A stretch of DNA of 64,000 bases from G963663315 sp965231905 (GTDB lineage: Bacteria; Pseudomonadota; Gammaproteobacteria; Arenicellales; Poriferihabitantaceae), in contig CBDDOO010000001.1 of assembly GCA_965231905.1 (NCBI GenBank), forward strand, positions 682,001 to 746,000, in the 5' to 3' direction. Numbering within the stretch: the stretch's first letter is position 1; each line of letters starts with the position of its first letter. A program made the position numbers and the translations under genes. This document shows, in pieces, positions 42,350 through 51,679 of the stretch. The notes under the pieces are model-generated. The model was not told the origin of the DNA. It made no database searches and saw nothing but the letters and a program-made list of their open reading frames with translations.

Positions 42350-43630
42350 ATGGCTGACGCAACGGCAACGATGAATCAACCGACGGCGGAAACCCTGGTT
42401 ACCGCCGACGGTGTTCCTCTGAAGGTCAGTCTGGCCCGCGCCCAGCGTCGTGGCAAACTGAAAGCCATCGGACTGGTTGTTCCGCTCTTTCTTTTTATTC
42501 TCGTTGCCTTTTTCGTTCCGATACTCGACATGTTGTTTCGCAGTGTCGAAAATCAACTGGTCGGACAGGTCATGCACCGAACCGCTCCGATGCTGCACCA
42601 ATGGGATGATCAAAGTGGAGAATTACCCGATGAGGCTGTATTTGCGGCGCTGGCTGAAGATTTCAGGGAAGCAAAAGAAGCGAAATCGTCCGGCAAGGTA
42701 GGTCGACGACTGAATTACGAAAAACCCGGTTTCTCCGGCTTGTTCAGAAAAACCGCGCGGAAAATAAATACGGTCGAACCGCCCTATCAGCAGGCGTTTA
42801 TCGAACTGGACAAAAAGTGGGGCGACATCGAGAACTGGAAGGTTTTCAAGAGGGAAAGCTCGGCATTTACCGTTTCCTATTATCTGGCGGCAATGGATAT
42901 GGGATACGGCGAGACCGGAGACATTGTACGCAACGATGACAAAAGGCGGATATATCTGAAGCTGTTCTGGCGGACGATCTGGATGAGTTTGTTGATCACC
43001 GCAGTCTGCCTGATTCTGGCTTATCCGATTTCATACCTGCTGTCGGTGCTGCCCACCCGGAAAAGTAACCTGCTCATCATCCTGGTATTGCTGCCGTTCT
43101 GGACGTCGTTGCTGGTCAGGACTACGGCATGGATTGCGTTGCTGCAGCAAGAAGGCGTGATCAACGATTTTCTGGTCTGGCTGGGACTCGTTGCCACCGA
43201 TGATCGTCTGGCGATGATTCACAATCGCACCGGGACAATCGTGGCCATGGTGCATATCCTGCTGCCGTTCATGGTATTGCCCCTGTTCAGTGTCATGAAA
43301 ACCATTCCGCCGAGTTATATGCGAGCGGCAAAATCGCTGGGCGCCACACCGTTTACCGCATTTGTACGGGTTTATATGCCGAACACGGTTTCGGGGATTG
43401 GCGCGGGCGCCATTTTAGTGTTCATTCTTGCCATTGGTTACTATATCACTCCGGCGCTGGTTGGCGGTCAAAGCGGTACACTGATCAGTAACTTTATCGC
43501 CTTCCACATGTCCAGTTCACTGAATTGGGGTCTGGCAGCCGCATTGGGTTCGATTTTACTGGTGATCGTGCTGGTTCTGTACTTCCTGTACGATAAACTG
43601 GTCGGCATCGACAATATGAAACTGGGATAG
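42350..43630 (+). CDS. potB: Polyamine-type ABC permease with large periplasmic insertion
   Basis: 426 residues from the ATG at 42350 (GTG at 42338 is also possible; neither has a strong ribosome-binding site). After the first membrane helix (GLVVPLFLFILVAFFVPILD) there is a hydrophilic segment of about 130 residues. The MetI-like core then follows: five helices with the EAA-loop region (MRAAKSLGATPFTAFVRVYM). Ordinary PotB has under 300 residues, so the extra loop is the difference. It forms the membrane channel with PotC. Confidence 0.88.
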   Translation: MADATATMNQPTAETLVTADGVPLKVSLARAQRRGKLKAIGLVVPLFLFILVAFFVPILDMLFRSVENQLVGQVMHRTAPMLHQWDDQSGELPDEAVFAALAEDFREAKEAKSSGKVGRRLNYEKPGFSGLFRKTARKINTVEPPYQQAFIELDKKWGDIENWKVFKRESSAFTVSYYLAAMDMGYGETGDIVRNDDKRRIYLKLFWRTIWMSLLITAVCLILAYPISYLLSVLPTRKSNLLIILVLLPFWTSLLVRTTAWIALLQQEGVINDFLVWLGLVATDDRLAMIHNRTGTIVAMVHILLPFMVLPLFSVMKTIPPSYMRAAKSLGATPFTAFVRVYMPNTVSGIGAGAILVFILAIGYYITPALVGGQSGTLISNFIAFHMSSSLNWGLAAALGSILLVIVLVLYFLYDKLVGIDNMKLG

Positions 43631-43643
43631 AGCCGAGGAGATC

Positions 43644-44495
43644 ATGTCCTTACCCGCATACACAACTCCGTTGGAAAGAACCTGGCACTACACTTATCTG
43701 GTGATTTGCGGGTTGATATTCTTTTTCCTGATCGCGCCTATCGTGATCATTATCCCGTTGTCCTTCAACGCCGTGCCTTTTTTCACCTTTACTGAAAAAA
43801 TGCTGACCTTTGATCCGTCAGGGTACTCGCTCAAATGGTATGAGGATTTTTTCACCAACCTGAACTGGCAGGGCGCTGTGGAGAACAGTTTTATCATTGC
43901 CGTATTTTCGACGCTGATTTCTACCAGTCTGGGAACCGTGGCTGCCCTGGGACTCAGTCGCGAAGACATGCCGTACAAATCTGTCGTCATGGGTATACTG
44001 ATTTCCCCGATGATTGTGCCGCTGATCATCTCTGCCGCCGGAATGTATTTTTTCTACACCAAGATCGGGCTGTCTTCCACCCATCTCGGTGTGATACTGG
44101 CGCATGCGGCATTGGGCACCCCGTTCGTCGTCATAACGGTCACCGCAACACTGGTTGGTTTCGACCATAGTCTGATACGGGCCGCAGCCACCCTTGGCGC
44201 ATCGCCGACGACCACATTTTTCAAAATCATCGTGCCGCTGATTCTGCCGGGCGTGATTTCCGGCGCATTGTTCGCATTCATCACCTCATTTGACGAGGTG
44301 GTCGTGGTGCTGTTCGTCGGTAGCTATGAACAGCGTACCATTCCCTGGCAGATGTTCTCTGGTATTCGCGAACAGATCAGCCCGACCATTCTGGCGGTGG
44401 CGACACTGCTGGTCATAATGTCGATTATGTTATTGTCCTCTATCGAGTTGTTGCGCCGGCGTGGTGAGAGATTGCGCGGCATCACCCCGCATTGA
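43644..44495 (+). CDS. potC: Polyamine-type ABC permease, second subunit
   Basis: 283 residues, GAGGAGATC upstream of the ATG. Six membrane helices of the MetI-like type. The EAA loop IRAAATLGASPTTTFFKIIV contacts PotA. N-terminal LVICGLIFFFLIAPIVIIIP and the phrase FITSFDEVVVVLFVGSYEQR are typical of PotC. It closes the potADBC operon and ends 13 bases from a convergent gene. Confidence 0.9.
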   Translation: MSLPAYTTPLERTWHYTYLVICGLIFFFLIAPIVIIIPLSFNAVPFFTFTEKMLTFDPSGYSLKWYEDFFTNLNWQGAVENSFIIAVFSTLISTSLGTVAALGLSREDMPYKSVVMGILISPMIVPLIISAAGMYFFYTKIGLSSTHLGVILAHAALGTPFVVITVTATLVGFDHSLIRAAATLGASPTTTFFKIIVPLILPGVISGALFAFITSFDEVVVVLFVGSYEQRTIPWQMFSGIREQISPTILAVATLLVIMSIMLLSSIELLRRRGERLRGITPH

Positions 44496-44508
44496 GCTAA
44501 TCCCGCCC

Positions 44509-45414
44509 CTACCACCCCGATTCCCCTGCCACCCCGGACTGGTGGATGAAATTGGCTTCCAGCAGTTCTTCATGCTCCGGCCACCACATACCCTCCGGTG
44601 GATGGCTGAATATCTTCTGTAGAAACGATTCCGAAACCCCTTGTGCCCTGAACAGGGCAATGTCTTTGGCCTGCTCCTCTTCGAGGTTGAAGTTCGGGTG
44701 AATTGTGAATGTCTGGTACTGATGAAATCCGAGCCTGGCATTTACTGCGAGAGTGCGCCTGACACCTGCGGCAAATGCCGTGGTGCAGGCGGACATACAG
44801 TGGTCAAGGCTATAGGTGTTCAATTGGTTTTCCCTGATTACCCTGGCCAGCCCCCGGCCTTCTGAGATCTGTCCGCCATCACTGTCCAGAATCACCCCGG
44901 CAACTTGTGGATTCTGTTCGATAAACTCGGAAAACCGCCGGGTGATTCCGGACTGGATGGGTCCACGCAAATGCACTATAGCGCCCTGGTTGACCAGATC
45001 AAAAGTATATTCCGGTGGAATCACAAAACCCTCGTGCGGGTTCAGACTGTGTCTGTATTCTGTCAATGACTGGTAGCTGGAAAATGCCGATGCCAGGGTT
45101 GCAACGATACTCAGCACTACAACTCCCTGGACGACGATGATCCAGCTTCTGTCAATACCCTGTTGCAGAGACTTCTCGCAGGTACGCAAGACCCCGATGG
45201 CCTGCCAGGGATAGATAATCAATCGCACCAGAATCGAGAAGATCAGCACGGCGACGCTGACCACGGTTTCTCCTTCGAGCCAGGGAGGATAGATGAATCT
45301 TTCCAGGAAATTCAGTATGAAAAACAACAAAACCAGATTGACCAGGCAGGCGCGGGCCAACGGTAAATCCCCCCGCCAATGACGCTGGACGTACTGGATC
45401 AAATTGTCCCTCAC
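44509..45414 (-). CDS. Membrane protein with ClpP/SDH-like periplasmic protease domain
   Basis: 301 residues. The N-terminal half has several membrane helices (LARACLVNLVLLFFILNFLE; VVSVAVLIFSILVRLIIYPW; IIVVQGVVVLSIVATLASAF). The C-terminal half has a crotonase/ClpP-like fold: VHLRGPIQSGITRRFSEFIE, AGVILDSDGGQISEGRGLAR, LDHCMSACTTAFAAGVRRTL with a candidate catalytic serine, and LGFHQYQTF with a candidate histidine. It is likely an inner-membrane protease facing the periplasm. Substrate unknown. Similar proteins are scattered in proteobacteria without an assigned function that I know of. Confidence 0.7.
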   Translation of the reverse strand: MRDNLIQYVQRHWRGDLPLARACLVNLVLLFFILNFLERFIYPPWLEGETVVSVAVLIFSILVRLIIYPWQAIGVLRTCEKSLQQGIDRSWIIVVQGVVVLSIVATLASAFSSYQSLTEYRHSLNPHEGFVIPPEYTFDLVNQGAIVHLRGPIQSGITRRFSEFIEQNPQVAGVILDSDGGQISEGRGLARVIRENQLNTYSLDHCMSACTTAFAAGVRRTLAVNARLGFHQYQTFTIHPNFNLEEEQAKDIALFRAQGVSESFLQKIFSHPPEGMWWPEHEELLEANFIHQSGVAGESGW

Positions 45415-45445
45415 CAGCTCACCGGCGGCGGACAGGCACAGCGCT

Positions 45446-45583
45446 CCCCGATCAAGGCCTGCCCTTGACCTGATCGGGGGCCGGGGACAGGCTCTGCAAC
45501 GGACGAAAACTGTCTCGGACCGACACCATCACTCCCCCCTCGAGGGGGAGTCACAATCCGCGAAGCGGATGTGGTGGGGGGAG
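45446..45583. repeat. Two palindromic intergenic repeats
   Basis: In the 202-base gap between two minus-strand genes, CCCCGATCA (45446-45454) pairs with TGATCGGGG (45471-45479). A second element at 45531-45583 contains the 14-bp palindrome CCCCCTCGAGGGGG (45535-45548), an inner CCGC-GAAG-CGG hairpin and ends GGTGGGGGGAG. The second is related in layout to 52909-52972. No coding sense is seen here. Confidence 0.65.
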
Positions 45584-45616
45584 AGGGGCGCAAGGATCTA
45601 TACTTACGCCCCTGGT

Positions 45617-47101
45617 TCACCGAGCAACCCGTTGATTGAATTCGTCGATCAATCTGTCCCATTCATCCGCCTGCCCGGAAATGTCGTCCCAAAAGGACTG
45701 CTTCCTCCTCAAGTTGAAATCCTGAACCGGGATTCCCCGCTGCTCGACCCAGGTATAGTAGCCGAGATTGAAAATACGTTGTTTGTCGTTTGATGAAAGT
45801 TCGAGTACATGGGCAGGTTCACATCCCGACAAGGTGCGGCCGAAAACTTCGGCAGCCTGTGTTTCGCCGAACTGGCCATTGAAGTATTTTTGTTTGACAT
45901 GCCCGATTTCGCTGGAATAGAGCTTTGCCCCATCCGTCGCTATGCAGATGATGATGTCGTTGTTGTCCAGGTCCTGATGCCGGGCTATCTTGATGGCGGT
46001 CTGAATATTCGCCAGACCCGATAGCCCGATGTGCCTGAATTGCGTAAGCAATGGCTCAGAAACCCCGCTCCTCGCCGCCACAAACTCCAATCCCTCACGG
46101 GTGTTGAACAGAACATTCAGCAGGTCAGGGCCGGAATCTGAAATACCGACCACATAGTCCATGTTCAGGACATTGTGTATCAGCGGAATATGCTTGTCAC
46201 CAATACCCTGTATACGGTGTTCTCCGTAGCCGTTGTTAAGCATGGTAGGGCATTCGAGGGGTTCTGTCGCAATGATGTTCGAACCGAACCTGGACTTCAG
46301 GTAATCACCGGCAGCGATCGTGCCGGCAGACCCGGTTCCGGCTACCAGCCCATACAGGCGGTCATCCTTCCCGGCTAACTGTTCATACAGCCTGCCCATT
46401 GAAGGGCCGGTAATATTCCTGTGGCACAGATAATTCGCGAATTCGCTGAACTGATTCAGAATCACATTGGAAGGGTCCTGGGCGAGGGCATCGCAGGCGT
46501 CATAAATTTCCTTGACGTTACTCTCCGAGCCGGTCGTTCGGATAATGTCCTGTTCCGGTTGAAGGGTCCATTGTTGCAGCCAGTCAAATCTTTCCTGACT
46601 CATCTGTTCGGGCAATACCGCCACCCCGCGACACCTTAAGATTCGGGAAATAGCAATGCCACCCCGGCAATAGTTGCCGGTTGACGGCCAGATTGCCCGG
46701 TTGTTCACCGGGTCAATGCCGCCAGTGACCAGCCGGGTCACCAGACAGGCATAAGCAGCCAGCGCCTTGTGAGCCGCGATCATCGGAAATGTGTCGCCGA
46801 TTGCAACCACGATCCGCGCCCTGACACCACTCAGCCCGGTGGGGATTTCCAGCCAGGCGGGCGATGGCAGTATCCGGCTGCCCTGATGATCGTTGAACCA
46901 GTGAATACGGAACAGGTTCAACGGGTCGGCCTGATTCACGGAGATGCTCCGCAGTCTGTCCAGGATGTCCGCCGGAATTTTGGCGGGATTCGCAAGTTCA
47001 GCGAAAGCAGGCAGTACAATACGATGCCTGCGGGCGTGGGCAATCGACCGGTCAAGAATGTCCTGATTGTGCACTACGGGCTTGATGAGCAGTTCTGACA
47101 T
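45617..47101 (-). CDS. PLP-dependent enzyme of the cysteine synthase/threonine synthase fold, unassigned subgroup
   Basis: 494 residues from the ATG at 47101. A fold-type II PLP enzyme: lysine in FPMIAAHKALAAYACL, substrate/phosphate loop PSTGNYCRGGIAISRI, then ESNVKEIYDACDAL and VAGTGSAGTIAAGDYLKSRF, which binds the PLP phosphate. The long C-terminal extension (VLELSSNDKQRIFNLGYYTW) is not present in ordinary cysteine synthases. I recall a conserved uncharacterised family with the same STGNYCRGG loop. The reaction is not known to me. It starts seven bases after pyrE ends. Confidence 0.8.
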   Translation of the reverse strand: MSELLIKPVVHNQDILDRSIAHARRHRIVLPAFAELANPAKIPADILDRLRSISVNQADPLNLFRIHWFNDHQGSRILPSPAWLEIPTGLSGVRARIVVAIGDTFPMIAAHKALAAYACLVTRLVTGGIDPVNNRAIWPSTGNYCRGGIAISRILRCRGVAVLPEQMSQERFDWLQQWTLQPEQDIIRTTGSESNVKEIYDACDALAQDPSNVILNQFSEFANYLCHRNITGPSMGRLYEQLAGKDDRLYGLVAGTGSAGTIAAGDYLKSRFGSNIIATEPLECPTMLNNGYGEHRIQGIGDKHIPLIHNVLNMDYVVGISDSGPDLLNVLFNTREGLEFVAARSGVSEPLLTQFRHIGLSGLANIQTAIKIARHQDLDNNDIIICIATDGAKLYSSEIGHVKQKYFNGQFGETQAAEVFGRTLSGCEPAHVLELSSNDKQRIFNLGYYTWVEQRGIPVQDFNLRRKQSFWDDISGQADEWDRLIDEFNQRVAR

Positions 47102-47108
47102 GGATTTA

Positions 47109-47783
47109 TCAGGAAGCCGCGGCACGGCGCTTGTCCGCATCCGCTCCATAACGATCCCGATAGCGCGATATCGCTTCAAAATGAGTTACGAACTTCGGGT
47201 CTTCCCGCAGAAAGGCAATCAGGTCTTCCAGTTTGAGCAAGGCATGTACCGGTATCCGGCAGCGCCGCTCAATCACCTGGGCTGCCGAAAGATTCTCGTT
47301 GGCTACGATCTCTTGCCGATCCAGGGCGATGATGAGCGCGCAAGGTGTGGCTCCGGCGGCTCGAATCCGTTCAATGGATTCGACAACCGAGGTTCCCTTT
47401 GTGATGACATCATCCAGGATCACCACATTTCCTTTCAATCCGGCGCCTACGATACTTCCGCCCTCGCCATGGTCTTTTTCCTCCTTGCGGTTGAATGCGT
47501 AGTCAACGCCGACGCCGTGGTGATGCGCCAGTTGCACGGCGGTCGCGGCTACCAGCGGGATTCCCTTGTAGGCCGGACCATACAGCATATAATCATGCGT
47601 TATCTTTTCCGACAGCAATATGGCATAACATCTGGCTATCCGGGCAAGCAGACGGCCATTATTGAACAATCCGGCATTGAAAAAATATGGGCTTTTCCTC
47701 CCTGATTTGAGTGTATACTCCCCAAACCTCAAAATATCATTTTCAATACAGGTTTGCAGAAGTTCGATCTGATATGACTTCAT
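47109..47783 (-). CDS. pyrE: Orotate phosphoribosyltransferase
   Basis: 224 residues. FTLKSGRKSPYFFN-type start (FGEYTLKSGRKSPYFFNAGL), YGPAYKGIPLVAATA, NRKEEKDHGEGGSIVG, and the PRPP-binding loop NVVILDDVITKGTSVVESIE. It converts orotate and PRPP to OMP. The following step (PyrF) is encoded at 29297-30115. It is divergent from ampG, with 133 bases between the starts. Confidence 0.95.
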   Translation of the reverse strand: MKSYQIELLQTCIENDILRFGEYTLKSGRKSPYFFNAGLFNNGRLLARIARCYAILLSEKITHDYMLYGPAYKGIPLVAATAVQLAHHHGVGVDYAFNRKEEKDHGEGGSIVGAGLKGNVVILDDVITKGTSVVESIERIRAAGATPCALIIALDRQEIVANENLSAAQVIERRCRIPVHALLKLEDLIAFLREDPKFVTHFEAISRYRDRYGADADKRRAAAS

Positions 47784-47916
47784 GTTTTCAGTCTGATCCC
47801 GAATTTCCCCGCTTGTCTCAAGTTAAGTATATTATACAGGTCTGATTGATCGGGCGGGATTTTATCAACGCGCCCGAATGCACCCCGATGCCTGGATATG
47901 GCTATGGAGATAACCC

Positions 47917-49497
47917 GTGACTGACACTCCCACGCAAGCGGGAATCCATTCGGCATCCGATATACGATGGACCGCGACATTACGTTCATTTGCCCATCCG
48001 CGAGTGATTACGATGTTGTTTTTCGGATTCTCGGCGGGGTTGCCGCTAATGCTGATATTCTCTTCGCTGTCGCTGTGGCTCAGAGAAGCGGGAATCGAGC
48101 GTTCTGTGGTCACCCTGTTCAGTTGGGCCGCGCTCGGCTATTCGTTCAAATTCATCTGGGCGCCGCTGGTCGATTCTCTGCCGATACCCGGACTGAACCG
48201 TAAACTGGGCAGACGCCGAAGCTGGATCCTGCTCGCGCAATTGATGGTTATTCTGTCGATATCCCTGATGGCGTTGCAGGACCCGTCATCAGGCGGCGAC
48301 AGTCTGACTTATATGGCAGTTGCCGCAGTGTTGCTCGGGTTTTCTTCGGCCACCCAGGATATTGTCATTGACGCCTACCGCATCGAGTCGGCGGAAGTAA
48401 GGTTACAGGCGCTGATGTCGTCAACATACATCGCGGGGTATCGGATTGGAATGCTGGTCGCTGGCGCCGGGGCGCTTTATCTGGCGAGCTGGTTCGGTTC
48501 CACCTCCGGGCAGTACCTCTATGCGGCGTGGAAATTCACTTACTTCGCGATGGCGGCCTTTATGCTGGTGGGAATTGTGACTACGTTACTGATTCCCGAA
48601 CCCGATGACCATTCAGGCCATGCCCGGGCCGGGGGGAGTCAGGTCCATGAAAAGTTTCATGTTCTGGTCTTGTTCGTTTTTTGTGTCACCGCCTTTATTT
48701 TAACCTACCGGATCTCGGCAGATCTCGCGTCCCGGTCCAGCGCCATATTGCAGTCGATTCTGCATAATAAGGCGATTGCCGGCATCGTGATTGAATTTGC
48801 AAGGCTGGCGGGGGGGGCATTGATCGCCGCCGCTACCGCAATTTCACTGGTCAAACTGAACGTGGTTAAAGGGGGTGGGATGAACGTGCTTTATCTTAAA
48901 CCTGTACAGGACTTCTTCCAGCGATACGGGTTGACCAGCGCCTTGTTCCTGCTTGCCCTGGTCGGGCTGTATCGAATCTCGGATATCGTTCTGGGGGTTA
49001 TCTCGAATGTGTTTTATCAGGATATCGGATACTCCAAAATCGAGATCGCGACGGTTTCCAAGGCGTTTGGTCTGATCATGACTCTGCTTGGCGGATTCCT
49101 CGGCGGGGTACTGGCGATCCGGTTTGGTGTAATCCGGATTCTCCTGCTCGGCGCCATCCTGTCCGCCGTTACCAATCTGTTATTCCTGTTGCTGGCGCGT
49201 ATCGGTTATGACATGAACTGGCTGTACATTGTGATTGGCGCAGACAATTTGAGCGCCGGAATTGCGACGGCCTCCTTTGTCGCTTTTTTATCGGCCTTGA
49301 CCAATATCAAATTTACCGCTATGCAGTTTGCCATTTTCTCATCGGTGATGACCCTGGTCCCCAAGATGCTGGGTGGATATTCGGGGGCAATGGTCGATAC
49401 TATCGGGTATTCGCAGTTCTTCATTATCACGACCCTGCTCGGTATTCCGGTGATTATCCTGATTCTGTTTCTGGCGCGGGATTCCAGATTTTCCTGA
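47917..49497 (+). CDS. ampG: AmpG-type muropeptide MFS permease
   Basis: 526 residues, GTG start with GGAG seven bases upstream. Family blocks: FFGFSAGLPLMLIFSSLSLW, SWAALGYSFKFIWAPLVDSL, LGRRRSWILLAQL, and FSSATQDIVIDAYRIESAEV. About 14 membrane helices. AmpG imports anhydro-muropeptides for cell-wall recycling. The first ~10 codons coincide with a short palindromic repeat (TCCCACGC...GCGGGA, 47928-47943), so the very N-terminus may be acquired sequence. Confidence 0.9.
   Translation: MTDTPTQAGIHSASDIRWTATLRSFAHPRVITMLFFGFSAGLPLMLIFSSLSLWLREAGIERSVVTLFSWAALGYSFKFIWAPLVDSLPIPGLNRKLGRRRSWILLAQLMVILSISLMALQDPSSGGDSLTYMAVAAVLLGFSSATQDIVIDAYRIESAEVRLQALMSSTYIAGYRIGMLVAGAGALYLASWFGSTSGQYLYAAWKFTYFAMAAFMLVGIVTTLLIPEPDDHSGHARAGGSQVHEKFHVLVLFVFCVTAFILTYRISADLASRSSAILQSILHNKAIAGIVIEFARLAGGALIAAATAISLVKLNVVKGGGMNVLYLKPVQDFFQRYGLTSALFLLALVGLYRISDIVLGVISNVFYQDIGYSKIEIATVSKAFGLIMTLLGGFLGGVLAIRFGVIRILLLGAILSAVTNLLFLLLARIGYDMNWLYIVIGADNLSAGIATASFVAFLSALTNIKFTAMQFAIFSSVMTLVPKMLGGYSGAMVDTIGYSQFFIITTLLGIPVIILILFLARDSRFS
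47928..47943. repeat. Short palindromic repeat in the ampG 5' end
   Basis: TCCCACGCAAGCGGGA reads as TCCCGC-TTGC-GTGGGA on the minus strand, a 6-bp stem with one G-U pair. It is similar to the CTCCCGC-GAAA-GCGGGAG element in aat (14285-14302). Confidence 0.5.
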
Positions 49498-49512
49498 CTG
49501 GACTGGCGGCGC

Positions 49513-50085
49513 TCAAATCAGCATGCCGCGGCCCAGGTCAGTCAACGGGTGAACGACCAGGCGCTGTACCAGATTCAATGCCAGCAACGCCAGAATCGGG
49601 GTCAGGTCAATACCCGAAATTGCGGGAATCAGTTGCCGGAATGGTCGCAGGATGGGTTCACTCATACTCGATACCAGCCAGGCTGCCGGATGTCTTGACA
49701 CGGGCGCCACCCAGCTTAATATCGCGCTGGCGAGAATGATGATGATCAATATCCAGGTCAATATATTGACCGACTCACCGAGCGCGAGCACAAATGCGCC
49801 GGCGGGATGGGTCGGGAATCCCGAAACCGACAACAGCAGCATGGTCTTGACAAAGGCTGTTATCAGGATGAGCGCCATGGTTGCCAGGTCAAACCCGAAA
49901 AGCCCGGGGATGAACCGGCGGAGGATCTGCAGGGGAAGGTTTGTAGCGCCGATGACAAGCTGACAGAGCGGATTCCTGAAATCCGCCCGGAAAAGCTGGA
50001 ACAGGAATCTCAAAACCGCGATGATCAGGTAAAAACCGAGGATGGTTTCGATTGTAAAGCTGAGTGCGTTCTGTATATAGGGCAT
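49513..50085 (-). CDS. yggT: YggT family membrane protein
   Basis: 190 residues. Two tandem YggT repeats, each with membrane helices and the pattern NPLCQLVIGATNLPLQILRR / EPILRPFRQLIPAISGIDLT followed by a hydrophobic stretch. YggT proteins are linked to membrane and cell-envelope homeostasis; the precise function is unsettled. The ATG directly follows the proC stop (TGAATG), giving the common yggS-proC-yggT order. Confidence 0.92.
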   Translation of the reverse strand: MPYIQNALSFTIETILGFYLIIAVLRFLFQLFRADFRNPLCQLVIGATNLPLQILRRFIPGLFGFDLATMALILITAFVKTMLLLSVSGFPTHPAGAFVLALGESVNILTWILIIIILASAILSWVAPVSRHPAAWLVSSMSEPILRPFRQLIPAISGIDLTPILALLALNLVQRLVVHPLTDLGRGMLI

Positions 50086-50925
50086 TCAGGTTCCTCCCAG
50101 CGCGTCCGCCAGTTCATTGGATTTTTCGATGGCCGCCTGGATTCCATCCGCTATGATCCGGTCAATTCCGTTTCCCTCCATGGATGACAGGGCGGCCTGG
50201 GTGGTTCCCCCGGGCGAAGTGACTTGCCGGCGAAGCTGGTCGGGTGGATATTCGCTGGCCAGAGCCAGTCTGGCAGCCCCCAGGGCGGTTTCGAGAACCA
50301 GAGTCTGCGCAGTCTGTTCGTCAAGCCCGTTGTTTCTCGCCGAGTGGATCATAATTTCCATCAGCTTGAAATAATAAGCCGGGCCGCTGCCGGAAATACC
50401 CGTTACGATATCGATATCCCGTTCACTTTCCACCTGCACCACGGGGCCGACGGATTGCATCACGGACTTCGCGGCCCTGCGTTGATGGTCAGTAGTCCGA
50501 GAGTTCGCCAGCATTGCGGTTACGCCGCTGTTGACCAGGGCCGGCGTGTTCGGCATTACCCGCACTACCGGCAACTCTGCGCCAATCCAGCGGATGATGT
50601 CGGCAATCCGGATACCGGCGACAATCGACAGGATCAGGGGTTGGTTCGTTCTTAACAGGTGGTTTGCCGAGGAGACAGCCTGTTGCATCATTTGCGGCTT
50701 GACCGCGAAAACGATGATTCCGCCGTGCTGTACACAGGGTGGATTATCTGCGTATACCTGAACGCCAAATTGCTGTTGCAGCCGGATTCGCTGATCTTCC
50801 ATCGGGTCCGAAACGTGGATATGATCGGCTGTCCAGCCGGATGCAATCAGCCCGCCGATTATGCTGTGCGCCATGTTGCCGCCACCGATAAACGAGATCG
50901 TCTGATTTTTTGTCGTTTGATTCAT
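50086..50925 (-). CDS. proC: Pyrroline-5-carboxylate reductase
   Basis: 279 residues from the ATG at 50925; the longer frame upstream is unlikely. The N-terminal nucleotide-binding motif is ISFIGGGNMAHSIIGGLIAS. VRVMPNTPALVNSGVTAML is next, and the C-terminal signature is LRRQVTSPGGTTQAALSSME. It makes proline from P5C with NAD(P)H. It lies 25 bases after yggS. Confidence 0.95.
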   Translation of the reverse strand: MNQTTKNQTISFIGGGNMAHSIIGGLIASGWTADHIHVSDPMEDQRIRLQQQFGVQVYADNPPCVQHGGIIVFAVKPQMMQQAVSSANHLLRTNQPLILSIVAGIRIADIIRWIGAELPVVRVMPNTPALVNSGVTAMLANSRTTDHQRRAAKSVMQSVGPVVQVESERDIDIVTGISGSGPAYYFKLMEIMIHSARNNGLDEQTAQTLVLETALGAARLALASEYPPDQLRRQVTSPGGTTQAALSSMEGNGIDRIIADGIQAAIEKSNELADALGGT

Positions 50926-50950
50926 AACTTTAAGTTCAGTGAAACTCAAG

Positions 50951-51679
50951 CTACAGTGGCCTTGGTCCGAAGATGGCAGTACCAACCCTGAGTTGGGTGG
51001 AGCCTTCGGCGATGGCCGCCTCCATATCCGCAGTCATACCCATCGACAGTTGATCGAGGTTATGCCCTTTCCCGTTCAGGCACTCGAAATGTTCCCGGCA
51101 CTGACCAAACACGGCGCGCTGCTTTTCAAAATCCGATTCCGGTTTCGGAATGATCATCAAACCGCGCAGCCTGAGGTTGGGCAGCGTTTCGATATGGTCG
51201 GCGAGCTTTTCGGATTCGCGTATCCGGATACCGGATTTGGATTCTTCCTGTTGCAGGTTCAGCTGGATCAGTACATTGAGCGGCTTTGATCCGGTTCTGT
51301 ATCGATCCAGCCGGTCGGCCACTTTTGTCGATTCGATGGTATGCACCCAGTCAAATTTCTCAGCGATCATCTTGCTCTTTCTGCTTTGTATATGTCCGAT
51401 GAAGTGCCAGCGGGGTGATCGGGCAATCCTGTTTTGCCGGTTTTGGGCGCAATATCGAGAAACCTGATCTATTTTCTCTGTCCCCTCCTGCAGAAAATTC
51501 TCGGCAAATTCGATGTGCGCGTTCTCCAGCAGTGTAATGATTTTCTCGATCGGGTGACGCTTGCTGACTGCGATCAAGGATATTGAATCACGCGAACGCC
51601 GGTACTTTTGGGCATACCGGTCCATTCGTTCCCGGGTTTGTTGATAGCGTTGCAGAAGTAAATTTTCTTCGCTTGTCAT
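50951..51679 (-). CDS. yggS: PLP homeostasis protein (YggS/PLPBP)
   Basis: 242 residues. Alanine-racemase-like barrel: ISLIAVSKRHPIEKIITLLE with the PLP lysine, FAENFLQEGTEKIDQ, WHFIGHIQSRKSKMIAEKFD, LNLQQEESKSGIRI, and LSMGMTADMEAAIAEGSTQL, RVGTAIFGPR. It carries and buffers PLP and affects amino-acid pools. First gene of the yggS-proC-yggT set and divergent from argC. Confidence 0.95.
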   Translation of the reverse strand: MTSEENLLLQRYQQTRERMDRYAQKYRRSRDSISLIAVSKRHPIEKIITLLENAHIEFAENFLQEGTEKIDQVSRYCAQNRQNRIARSPRWHFIGHIQSRKSKMIAEKFDWVHTIESTKVADRLDRYRTGSKPLNVLIQLNLQQEESKSGIRIRESEKLADHIETLPNLRLRGLMIIPKPESDFEKQRAVFGQCREHFECLNGKGHNLDQLSMGMTADMEAAIAEGSTQLRVGTAIFGPRPL

